Assembly: GCA_022315425.1 (NCBI GenBank)
Contig: JAIUPT010000020.1
Coordinates: 1,860,001-1,924,000 of the forward strand
DNA from: Pseudevernia furfuracea
Taxonomy: Eukaryota; Ascomycota; Lecanoromycetes; Lecanorales; Parmeliaceae
DNA: 64,000 nt
Direction: 5' to 3'
Part shown: in pieces, positions 19,340-30,561 of the stretch
Numbering within the stretch: the first letter of the stretch is position 1
Layout: every line of letters starts with the position of its first letter
Translations under genes and position numbers: made by a program
The notes under the pieces: generated by a model
What the model was told of the DNA's origin: nothing
Databases searched by the model: none
Seen by the model: only the letters and a program-made list of their open reading frames with translations

Positions 19340-22300
19340 ATGGCGTCTTTTCTTCGAAGCAAGCAAGCAGGCGTCCAGAGAGACTTCTCAGCTGGGCTAG
19401 ATCCTCAACTCTTTGCTATTGATGAGGTAGGGTGCTGATCGATCTCGAAGCTCGTTTGTTCCCAACCTGATGACTTGCAATAACAGGTAGCAAGATACGG
19501 TATCAATTCCCAAGTCAGTGCATTAGCATATGACCCAGTTCAGTCTCTCCTCGCCGTGGGCACCAAAGACACAAAGTTTGGAAGTGGAAAAATCTACATC
19601 TTCGGGCAAAAGCGCGTCTCTGTCAGCTTGAAGCTTCCAAGAAAGGCCTCGGTCAAGACATTACAGTTCTGTGCAGACAAACTAGTCTGTGTTGACACGA
19701 AGAATGATCTATCAGTCTATGCTCTGGATACGACGAGGATACTAGCATCCTATGCTCCCCCTGGTCTTATCACAGCTCTAGCGACAGACTCGACCTTGGA
19801 CTATGCCTTGATTGGGCTGCAGAATGGTGCGTTAAGCTCCTTAGCACGGATCCAGAACACCTAGAGTACTGAGTTTCGCTTAAGGGGAGATCATTGCCTA
19901 CGACCTTGACCGGTTGAGCCTTGCACCGCTCAGAATCCCGAATTTGTGGAGGGACCGCAATCCACGGGCACGCCTGTTGCCCGTCGAGACGCTGGCCTTT
20001 CATCCTCGGGACATCGGCAATCTGTTGGTCGGATACTCTGAGGGCGCGGTCATATTCTCATTCAAGCATAACAAACCTTTGAAGTTCTTCCATTATGAAC
20101 TGCCCTCGGGAGCCCCTGGAGGAGATCCTCAGACAAATCCTGGCAGTCCTGCTAGATGTCCTCGACTGACCCAGGCGATTTGGCATCCAACTGGTACCTT
20201 CATACTCACCGGTTACGAGGATTCCAGCTTTGTGGTGTGGGATCCAAAAGATGGCAGGAAAGTACTGGCCAGAACGATACAAGCCACCAATGTAGACATT
20301 CCAGGAATATCCTCACAAATGGAGGGATCTACGAGAGCCACGCTCGCAATAAAAGAGCCATTGTTCCGTATTTCATGGTGTTCGAAAGAAAACCCTGATG
20401 ACACTGGGATTTTGATCGCTGGCGGGTTATCGACAACGGAGCCCGCCAAAGGCCTGACTTTTCTCGACCTCGGACCAACACCGAACTACACTACCTCTTC
20501 GTGGCAAATTCTTTCGCAACATTTCGAGCGACCAAAAGCACAGCATACTCTCCCAACGCCACCGAAGGCGGAAGTGGTCGACTACTGTCTGGTTCCTCGG
20601 AAGTCGCCCCACTTCGCTGGTTCCAATGATCCCATAGCCGTTATCGCGCTTCTAGCCTCAGGTGAGATGGTCACCTTGAGCTTTCCGTCTGGGCATCCCA
20701 TTACCCCTACAAACCAGCTTCATGTGTCTCTGACGTATATCCATCCATTCGTCAATCGCATTGACATGGCTTTCGTCGACCGCACGAGATGGCTTGGTAT
20801 GGTCGAAAATCGCTCGCGTGGTCCTCCAATATTAAAAGGAGGCGCTGAGCCAAAACGCTCCCTTATGAAGTTCGCGAATCGGAATATTATACAGACCGCT
20901 CACGCTGACGGCACGATACGCGTTTGGGATGCTGGACATGGTGATGAGATCGAGAATGAAGAAGTTCTCCAGGTCGATGTTGCTCGAGCTCTAGGCCGAT
21001 ATGGAGACATCGATATCATCATTATGTCGATGTCGGGAGCTACCGGAGAGCTTGCTGTGGGCCTGAGAACTGGCGAAGTGGCTATCTTTCGCTGGGGCAA
21101 GAACCGCGACTTCGGCAGAGATATGCGGCATAAGGAGACCAAAGGCTTTGGTCTAGAAACAATCGTAGACCGGGCCGAGCCCAGTGTCAAGGAAGGCTTG
21201 GTTCCTTTGACGCTGCTCGACCCACAACAGGGTCCTGTAAGTGCGCTGAAGATGAGTGATGTCGGCTTTGTCTGTGCTGGATTTGAAGGAGGTAGCATTA
21301 CAGTCATCGACCTCAGAGGTCCAGCTGTCATATACGAGGCCAGCCTGAATGACTTCGGTAGTTCAAGCGGCAAGCATGGGAGCTTCCGAAGAAGCAGTAG
21401 TAGCCAAAGTCAAGCCAAACCTGAGTGGCCTACGAACATCGAATTTGGGGTTATGATGCTCGATGGGGACGGTAAGTCGAAAGAACGACCCCGATTTTTG
21501 CGGATTTGCTGACAAGTGAAGACTACTCAAGTATACTACTCTTCATTGGGACTAATCTTGGGCGCCTGGTGACCTTCAAGTTGTTACCAGAGGCGACTGG
21601 GGGCTACACAGTCAAGCTCGTTGGAATATGTACGTTAGACGACAAGATCATCTCTATATCACCGATCAATACAGACTCGGGAGACCTGGCAGCAGCTACG
21701 CAAGATGTTGTCGCTAGCCTCCGCAGTGGTGCCAGGATCAACGGAGTCATATTAGCTGTCACCACAACGGGTGCGAGAATCTTCAAACCAGCAGTCGCCA
21801 AAGGAGCTAATAAGTCCTGGGACCACTTCTTGTGCTATCAGGCAGCTGTCGTCAAATTCGAAGCTTACACGTATGCACTAGTTGGACTCTTTGGTGATGG
21901 ATGCGCCAAAGCCTTCTCAGTACCAGGCCTGAAGGAGATTGCTTCGACTACTGTTACACATATACTGGACATACGAAGATTCTCTGAAGCTATCATTACG
22001 CCTACCGGCTTCATATTTGGTTGGACCGGACCTTCCGAAATAGCAGTACTTAACGTATGGGGGACTGGACAAGACCTAACACGTTCCCTTGATAAGCTCT
22101 TCAATCCTCAAGCCGTCATACCCCCAAGACCGACAATTTCAAATCTACAATGGATGTCAGGCACGCAGTACGTCACGCCTGCAGATATGGACATGTTCAT
22201 TGGCGGCCCTGACCGTCCACCTTCGAAGCGGATGATGGAGCAGCAGCGCGCCGATGAAGAAGCACGGCGCGTTGCAAGCCGGCAACCTGCCGGCAGCTCC

Positions 22301-22586
22301 TCTGGAGCCGGCCAATCACCCCCAGGGCGCCAAGAAGAAGGCTACTGGGCTTACATGCAGCGCCAAGTACAGGAGCGGACAGAAAAGTTGGGTCTCGCAG
22401 AAGACAATATGGAGAAGCTTGAGGACAATAGTGCAGGCTGGGCTGATGATGTGAACAAATATGTTAGCTCGCAGAAGAAGAAAGCTGTTATGGGACGTAA
22501 GCGTCACTTTCATCAATTGGACTCCTAGGTGTTGTCTAGGAGTAGGCTGACGAATTACAGTGATTTCTCACAAGCTTGGGTTCTGA
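19340..22586 (+). CDS. sro7: Lethal giant larvae/Sro7-family exocytosis protein (5 exons)
   Basis: Exons 19340-19426, 19487-19826, 19885-21471, 21522-22496 and 22561-22586 close in phase and encode 1,004 residues. The N-terminus reads FLRSKQAGVQRDFSAGLDP, typical of fungal Sro7/Lgl. WD-type blades follow throughout (for example AIWHPTGTFILTGYEDSSFVVWD). The C-terminus GWADDVNKYVSSQKKK is a degenerate R-SNARE/tail segment as in the Lgl/tomosyn family. Sro7 binds the t-SNARE Sec9 and the Rab Sec4 to promote fusion of post-Golgi vesicles at the plasma membrane. The last exon adds only nine codons (ending SHKLGF). It shares a 265-bp divergent promoter region with pyruvate decarboxylase. Confidence 0.9.
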
Positions 22587-22886
22587 GATAGCACAGCCAG
22601 AACCAGAGATCCTCCACTCGAGCTTCCACTATGCAACTTGTATTCTGCATGCTAGTTATTACGATGGTCATTCGGGAAGTCCCATTGTAGTTCATCGCTC
22701 ACAATCTGACCCCCCTCCTAACGCCGCCCTACCGGCCAGATCCCATCAATCAAACACGGAGATTGAGAACTCCGTCCTCTACACAGCAATCTCTTTCACT
22801 TTCCACAGCCACCAACTTGAATGCCTTTTGTTTCAACAGGCTCGCGGTTTCAAACTATTCTAGTCCTTTAACACAAAGCTTCAATA

Positions 22887-22927
22887 TTCCCTTGTTCAAT
22901 ACAAAGCTCCCTTGTTCAATACAAAGC
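22887..22927 (+). repeat. 20-bp tandem repeat, two units
   Basis: The unit TCCCTTGTTCAATACAAAGC occurs twice in direct succession (first base of the first unit varies). It lies in the 5' region of the two small ORFs that follow. Confidence 0.8.
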
Positions 22928-23021
22928 GTTTGCACCTTTGTACCACCCAAGTCCCTCTCCCCTTCACTTCGATGAGCACAACACAACCCGCCACCATCAC
23001 ACTCCCTTGGCCGCCTTCATC

Positions 23022-23267
23022 ATGCCTAAGTATATATATCACTCCTATGCTGCTTGCAAAGACCCCTTGACTTGTCGTTACCCAATTCACATCCTCGAAC
23101 CCGTCTCTCAAGAACGCAATCCATCAGAGCCAGATCTCGACTACGATACACATTCAGAGCCAGACCTCGAATCCAAGGAATCCCTCGAAAGCAAACAATC
23201 ACTCACACCGACATCCAGAGGATCTCCGACTACTTCAACTACAGTCATCGATCAAAAACCTCCATAA
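23022..23267 (+). CDS. small orphan ORF, possibly upstream ORF
   Basis: An 81-residue frame starting MPKYIYHSYAACKDPLTC and turning Ser/Glu-rich with two SEPDLE-type repeats. It ends two bases before the start of the next ORF at 23270. It could be a short protein, an upstream ORF regulating the next one, or an exon in an unrecognised splice form. No family is recognised. Confidence 0.3.
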   Translation: MPKYIYHSYAACKDPLTCRYPIHILEPVSQERNPSEPDLDYDTHSEPDLESKESLESKQSLTPTSRGSPTTSTTVIDQKPP

Positions 23268-23269
23268 AA

Positions 23270-23635
23270 ATGGCAACAACAACAACAACAACTTTCTCCT
23301 GCCGCCACACCGCCGTCACTTGCTCCTCAGAAAGCCCAATCCCGTACCTCCCAAACGGCACGACCTATCCGCCCCCCACGTCCTTTCCCTTCCCCTGCAG
23401 ACCCTGCGCCCGCGCGCAAGCCCAAGACGCCGAAGCGGATATCAGAGCGAATTATGACCCGCGGATCGATCGTATGAGGGAGGTGATTGAGAATGCGCTT
23501 TGGCATCTCACGAGGGATAATCCGGATTTGGAGGCTGCAATTAAGAAAAAGCAGGGTGAGGAGACGCGGTTGATGGTGACGAAAGAGAGGGAGTTGATTC
23601 GGTGTTGGAGGACGTTTAAGGATAGATGGCAGTAG
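23270..23635 (+). CDS. hypothetical protein with N-terminal Cys cluster
   Basis: Encodes 121 residues. The start has a poly-Thr run from a CAA repeat, then two cysteine pairs (CRHTAVTC and CRPC) that could bind a metal. The second half is a charged helical region (MREVIENALWHLTRDNPDL). The start is the first ATG after the stop of the preceding 81-residue ORF. I do not recognise the family, but many filamentous ascomycetes carry small orphan proteins of this kind. Confidence 0.4.
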   Translation: MATTTTTTFSCRHTAVTCSSESPIPYLPNGTTYPPPTSFPFPCRPCARAQAQDAEADIRANYDPRIDRMREVIENALWHLTRDNPDLEAAIKKKQGEETRLMVTKERELIRCWRTFKDRWQ

Positions 23636-23964
23636 GTGGTTGGGGATCTGAAGCTGATGACCGTAGTTGAGTGAGGATCTGAAGGATGAGTAGGGGAAGT
23701 TGTTGGAGGGATAGCAGCCATATTGACCTTGGCAATCCGAATCCTTAGCTTCTGAGGCGTGCACTGCATTGGTACCTCTACGATAGCTATTCCTTCAGGG
23801 ACTTCAATTGAATTCCTTACTTGCTATGTATGCAAAAGCATAATACGCTGAATTATTGGCATGGATTTGCTCTCCACCATTCGAGCTGCTCATCATAACA
23901 TCAATCCCTGAACTCCGGGGATATCTGAAATCTCGTAATCAATGTGGACCAACCATGACCTTAA

Positions 23965-24992
23965 CTAATGCACCATGACCGCACCTGGCTGCTGATGGAG
24001 AGCCTGCTGCTTCCCAGCATTCGATCCCTCGGCATGCTCACCCTCACCCATCTCCACATCCTCATCACCGTCACCTTCTTCCTCCTCCTCCTCGGCATCT
24101 TCATCATCGCTACCACTGCTCTCGGCTTCGAGGTCCTCACTGCCAGCTTCTGAGTCATCGTCGTCTTTGTCCTTAACGCCAGCAGTATCGTCTGCCCCGC
24201 CCATTTCCTCATCCTCGCCTTTTTCGGCTTCGGCGGCTGCCAATTCGGCCTTGAGGCCTTCCTCGAGCTCGACCTCTTCGGCACCGTAGTTGGCGCCGTC
24301 ATCTTCGACTATATCGGCTTCGGGTTGCTCCGGAGGGAACTCGGCGGGGGCTGAATCGTCGGTATCCCTAAACGTTGTCAGCATTGTTGCTCAGGTGTCT
24401 AGCTCTAGCGCGGGAGTCTATACCATTTGATAGCAAATCTTGTCACACGAGGCTTCTCTGCAAGCACGTTTCTCCTCACGCGGTCGATATCTGGTTTGGC
24501 TGGGGGCTCAGCGTTGAGCTCTTCCGAGTCGTACTCATTGTTGACGTAGTAGCCAACTCGGACGAACTCTCGGCCATCGTAGCTGCATGTGAGGAGGATG
24601 ACTGTGACGCCGAGGATCTCGGATGTAGGGATGCGTCTGAGGTTCGGGGGATCGGCTTCGAATATGAACTTGTTCACGCCGACGGGAATGGGCCCGACGA
24701 GGAGGGAATCGAGCTCTTGGTCATGCTCTGATCTGGTCAATGTCAGCTGGTGCCTCGATAATGCAGAGACAAAATAGAGAGCTTACGAGGTAGCAGATCC
24801 CACGTAGGTAAGCTTCCATTCAAGATCTGTAAAGCGGTCAGCCGCCTGCGTCGTCTACTGTGGGAGGCGTAAATGGACTGTACCCTTCTGAAGCTGCTCT
24901 AGACATTCAAAGGTGATCTCAAAATGATACGAGTCACCGAACTTTGCAGGGTTATTGAGGACTTTGACGCCGAGGAGTGATACGACAGACAT
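23965..24992 (-). CDS. asf1: histone chaperone Asf1 (4 exons)
   Basis: Exons 24992-24884, 24826-24787, 24732-24424 and 24367-23965 close in phase and give 286 residues. Residues 1-155 are the conserved Asf1 core, with [43 protein letters not shown] and [16 protein letters not shown]. The remainder is a very acidic tail ([17 protein letters not shown], then Asp/Glu runs), as in fungal Asf1. Asf1 binds H3-H4 dimers and hands them to CAF-1 or HIRA for replication-coupled and replication-independent chromatin assembly. The gene is divergent from rna14 across about 500 bp. Confidence 0.95.
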
Positions 24993-25492
24993 TTTGAGAG
25001 TGAGGGTTGCAGAAATGTAGTTAATGCGACTGGGTGGATATATTCTAATGCGCGAATGACCGGGAGTAGCGACAATACTTTCTGATTTTCTGTAATGAGG
25101 AGAGATGTGATAAGAAGAAGAGAGAATTGAATTGGAAATTGTTTGTCAAGTCGCTCCACTCTACTTGAATGGAGTCGCGCTTTACTTTCGCGTAGGCGTG
25201 TCTGATAGGGCTGAGCTACTGTATACCCTGGGGGAAGCACGTGACGTGCGATTGCGGAAAAGAACAACTTGAACAAGGCTGGAAAAAGTGATTCCGATTC
25301 TTCAACATCACCCCACGTTTCAACGACAATTCCTCTGCCTACCGACTTTCCCCTCATCATTCTTCTTCCCGTACTCTGTGATTCATAGCGGTACTCTACC
25401 GGGAACACTCAGCCTCCTTGAACGAGTCCCAGAATTACCAAAGCGGTCGCAAAGGTTCAGTCAGCTGCTGGCTAAGCAGCGGAGGTGAAGTC

Positions 25493-28400
25493 ATGGCGGA
25501 TGCAGAGGCCGCGTTCCTGCGCTCCATGTTGGCAGCAAACGACTCTTCAGAAAAGTACCAGATGGGTGGTGATGCTAGTGAACAGCGAGCAGAGTCAATC
25601 TCTTCTGATGAATATGATCCATCGCAAACAGTGCAAACAGAGACTCTTCCAGCTTCTACCGTCCAGTCCACTTCCAGTAATCCCCCTTTGCATGAAACAA
25701 TGTCCATTGCATCCGATACCCCTTTGAATCCCACGTCTACATCTGCAGCCCCCGCTCTGAGGGAGGCCTCTGCCTCTCTTTCCAGGTCGATGTCCCGAGC
25801 CTCCTCGGAAACCTCTGACAGCATCGCCATCACTACAAATCAGCAAGAGCACAGCCATGCCGTATCAATAAAGTCAGCGCAGGGTGGAGAAGCAACACAA
25901 TTGGGAAAAGACACTACCATGGTGGGTCAGGGGGGGTCTTCGTCACTGCTTCCAGTGTCTGATTCTAGTCTGAGCTCTTCTACGAATCGTGTTTCTGCGA
26001 ATAATGTACCAATACAGAATGGCGTTCAAGAACCAAAGCATTCAGACAGTGTTCAGAATGGCGCTACTGATACCGTTCCTAATCTCGCTGCTGTTATACC
26101 TGACACAGGAGCTTCTTCCCACAGTGACTCCACGGTCAAGCCCTCAGAGACGCTGCCAGCCCCTTCTGTGCTAGACACACGATCGTCAACGAGAGAGGAA
26201 GCTGCGACTCCTATCTCAGCTACCCCTAAAGCCCGACTCCCTCACGACAAGATTGGCATCCTAGAAGATAGGATCAAGGAAGATCCTCGAGGCGACCTAG
26301 ATGCTTGGCAAAACTTGATCTATGAGCATAAGAAGCGAGGCAAGCTCGAAGATGCTCGCAATGTCTACGAACGTTTTCTCGTCGTCTTTCCGTCTGCGGT
26401 ATGTTGTGACCCTGACAATGCCTTGTCATACATAGACGTGCTGACCATTTGCCCCAGGCTGAAGAGTGGGTTGCTTATGCACAGATGGAGAACGAAGCGA
26501 ACAGTCGGACTGCGGTAGAGAAAATATTCAACCGAGCCCTCCGTGAGCTCCCCTACCTCGGACTGTGGTCCATGTACCTCGATCACATCCGTCGCCACAA
26601 CAATATTGCCATGGACCCGTCGGGCATAGCGCGCCAAACCATAAACTCAGCGTATGATATTGCATTGCAGCACATTGGCCTTGACAAAGAATCTGGCAAA
26701 ATCTGGCAGGACTATGTGCAATTTCTCAAGTCTGGACCCGGTATCGTCGGCGGCAGCACTTGGCAGGATCAGCAGAAAATGGATTCGCTTCGAAGTGTCT
26801 ATCAACGCGCAATCTGCATACCAACGCAGTTCACCAACCTGCTTTGGAAAGAGTATGATGGATTTGAAATGAGTTTGAATAAGATTACAGTAAGATGCTT
26901 ACGGCGAGCCTGCTCCGGACCTGGCTAATTAGATAATAGGGACGCAAATTTGTTCAAGACCAATCACCTGCCTACATGACCGCGAGAAGCTCGTACACGG
27001 AGCTTCAGAACATCACCCGGAATCTTCGTCGAACTACACTGCCGGTCCTACCTCCTGCGCTTGGCTTCGACGGCGACGTTGAATATTTGGAGCAATTAGA
27101 CATCTGGAAGCGATGGATCATTTGGGAAAAGAACGACCCTCTTGTTCTAAAGCTGGAAGAAGTAGTTTCTTATCGAGCTCGGGTTGTATTTGTCTACAAG
27201 CAAGCCTTGATGGCTATGAGGTTCTGGCCTGAGCTGTGGGCCGAAGCGAGCGACTTCTGCTTTGCGCATGATCTCGAATCCGAAGGGGATGCGTTCCTGG
27301 CTCAAGGCATTGCCGCGAATCCTGAGAGCTGTCTGCTTGCCTTTAAGCGCGCCGACCGAAAAGAGCTCAATAGCACGAAGGAAGAGGGTGAAGAGGCCGC
27401 CATACGTCGCGGTGCAGCTGTGCGTGAGCCTTATGATAAGGTTTTGGACGCCCTTTACGACCTTTACGCAAAATCCAAGACACGGGAGGACCAGGATGTT
27501 GCCCGCATTGAAGCCAACTTTGCTGCCAGTGATGATAACCAATTGAACGGTGTCGAAGCTAATGAATACAACGACGATGACGAAGGAGAGGATGGTAGGA
27601 GCAAAGAAAAGGAGAAAGCTGCGCAAATCGAGTCTGTTAGAATAATGCACGGCGTCCAGCAAAAGCTGTTATCAAAGACTCTATCACACGCGTGGATTGC
27701 CTTGACCCGAGCAATGCGACGTATTCAAGGCAAAGGGAAAGTCAACCATGCTTTGGCTGGTTCAAGAGGAATTTTCGCGGACGCTCGAAAGCGAGGTCGG
27801 ATTACTAGCGATGTTTATGTTGCCAGTGCTCTGATGGAGTTCCATTGCTATGAGGTTGAGACTGGGAAGAAGATCTTCGAGCGTGGGTTGAGACTGTTCT
27901 CAGAAGACGAGGAATTTGCTTTACACTACATCAAGCATCTCGTTGCCAACAACGACCATACTAGTAAGTCTATGCTTTTGGCCCCTCTCTTTACTTGTGC
28001 TAATCCTGTCTCAGATGCTAGAGTGGTTTTTGAGACCGCGGTTACTAAGCTTGCGTTGAAACCCGAGACGGTCTCAAAAGCAAAGCCACTCTACGCTTTC
28101 TTCCACGACTTCGAGTCTCGCTATGGCGAATTGACTCAAATTGTGAAGCTAGAGAAGCGAATGAGCGATCTTTTTCCTGAAGATCCTGCCCTCGCGCTTT
28201 TCTCTCGACGTTTTGCACAACAAGGCTTTGATCCTACGGTCATCCGGCCTATCATATCTCCTGCTACCCAAGCTAAACCAAAGACGCTTCTAAGCATCAC
28301 AGCTGAGGCAGAAGGCGTACCGGACTCACCGCAACAGCGCATAAATGAAATCATCAACTCTCCAAAGCGTCCCCTCCCTACCGACGATGACGACGATTCT

Positions 28401-28814
28401 CCACGACCCCGAAAGGTCGCTCGTCCTGAATCTCCATTGAAAGGTGCAGCAGGTCGGCGACTTGATCAGCAGAAGCGCAACCGACAGCCGGATATGCCTC
28501 AGTTTAACCAGCCAGTGCCGCATCCTCCTCCTCCGCCCCCTCTTCCTCGCGACGTCATGTTCCTCCTCAGCATCATTCCTAAAGCCGAGACATACCATGC
28601 GACTAAGTTCAGTGCCGAGCAACTTGTGAAGCTGCTGCGCGAGACCAACATCCCAACTTCAATGGCACAAGCTCCATCACTACCCGGTGCTCGAGGTGCA
28701 CCTCAGAATCAACCGATGCCACCATATCAGCATATGCCGCCACCGATTCCCCAACCCCAAGGACCTTACGGGCATGGTCAGTACAACGGTCAATACAATG
28801 GTGGGTATTCCTAG
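25493..28814 (+). CDS. rna14: mRNA 3'-end processing protein Rna14/CstF77 (4 exons)
   Basis: Exons 25493-26398, 26458-26889, 26940-27963 and 28015-28814 close in phase, giving 1,053 residues. The first ~260 residues are Ser/Thr-rich and disordered. HAT repeats then run to about 770 (AWQNLIYEHKKRGKLEDAR, EEWVAYAQMENEANSRTA). A proline-rich linker leads to the C-terminal monkeytail segment that binds Rna15 (FLLSIIPKAETYHATKFS, about 968). Rna14 scaffolds cleavage factor IA, with Rna15, Pcf11 and Clp1, in pre-mRNA cleavage and polyadenylation. An in-frame upstream ATG at 25418 would add 25 residues of poor quality. I prefer 25493. Confidence 0.93.
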
Positions 28815-30561
28815 TTTTCTTTTGTGTTTGCGACTGGCTTCTCTACACATGCACATGCATATGCCCTTACCAGTCCCTTCCAGGAACATTTCTTTGCAAG
28901 CTCCATACCCCCGAATCCTCAGGCATGGATTTCATCAGGTCTAATCTGCCTATCCGCCAAGCTTGACCTACCTCACTGCACCAAGCATAGTCATCAATGG
29001 TCCCATTGGCCGGTCTTCCTCAAAGCCTCACCCTTCTGATTCGATACTTTCCCGCTTTGGTTGGTTGGGCAAGGACCTGGAGACATAAAACCGAACGGAA
29101 ACTAATCATTATCAAAGGCCCGTACCCCTACAATCGATAAACGAAGCTGTGCAGTGCTTTACAGGATTTGCTCCACACCCACGAAGCTTCCAAAGAAGCT
29201 CAGCCTAGACATACCCCTTGACTCTGGCATTTAGCGTGGCTTTCTTTTGATCGAAGCATTGAATCCGCTTCACTAGTGGTGTGCCTTACATCAAAAGGCG
29301 CATTTGGCATGGAGGCCATCATTGCATACTGGTCTCGATGGTAGACATTTTCTGAAAGGGCCCTCTGCATGATTGAGCAGAAGCGGACATGTACAATACA
29401 AGATTTTGCCATGGAAAAACAAGGAATTCAACCTCTCCGAAATTGCAGGTTCCGTTTCAATACGTTGCCCAGATAGCCAGAAGGACTCCATATGCCATGA
29501 TGCGTAATTGTAGTCTCCAAGATAGCCCATCAAAATCTCACTCCCAAGCGCTTTTCCTAAGTCTGCCCTCCTAGCCTAGCTTCGATATATCCACATCTTT
29601 CTCCTGTTCGAGACACTCCAACTCATCAAAGGCATGTATTAAGCCTCGATCGTAGGTTGTACCCGACAGTGTAAACTAGCACAGATCCTGATTCGCAGGG
29701 CACAAGGACTGCGGGCAAGTCGCTTATCGCGTTTGCGGCGGTTGATGAGTTGGCATTCTGTGTCTCCATCATCCATGCTTGAGCATGAGTGTCACGGTTC
29801 CCAACAACACGAGCTTTTAATATATTGATTCGCAAAGGCAACTGGGCTAGCTGTCCACGTACCTAAGGTACCTACCTTAAACAAGCTAGGGAAACACATG
29901 ACACTAATGGTTTAGCGTCGCGCTAGTGATTTGTTGATTGCTTCCTTCAACTTCCTATAACTTCCACGCACCTCCTGGTTCTTCCTTCTTTCTTTCTTCA
30001 TCAGTCATCATACACGAAGCAATCCTCTTCATCCCTTCATCAGTGGTTCAGCGCATGCACTACGAATTCAGCAATCAAGTACCTCAATGTGAGGTTTGAC
30101 ACGTCAATCATTCCTCACAAACATTCCGTCATTCACTCACCTTCTAAAATTCCTTAGACTCACGACACCTTACTTGAACCAAGTACATGTGAGTATCATC
30201 CTCATCGCTCTCATTCTCGCAAGCATTCAGGCCTCATCTCATTTGCCTTGAATTCTCCAAAGCCTCGTCACCTTTCTACCTCTCTCAAAGCTTCAGCTTC
30301 AGCTTCTTCCTCCCATACCAATCATCCTTACTCCTTTGACTTAGCCCAGCAGCAACGTAGCTTCCTACAAAGCCCACAAACTTGCTTTCTTACCGCTTGC
30401 GCTCATAATCATAACACTCGCACCCGTTTAGCTCACCGCACCCATCCACTTTCTTCCTCTTTCATCAACACACTCATCTCAAGTCTTCAACATCGCACAA
30501 ATCAAGTCATCATCTCACCGCTTTGCTTTAGCTAAACACATCTTGCCATAGATTTCTCATC
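28815..30561. other. long intergenic region upstream of argonaute
   Basis: About 1.75 kb without a recognised gene. It holds short CT-rich and CTTT runs near 29990, a near-palindromic TACCTAAGGTACCTACCTTA cluster at about 29860, and a long pyrimidine-rich leader (30240-30540) just before the argonaute start. The small ORF at 30248-30535 is low-complexity and is probably leader sequence. Confidence 0.45.
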
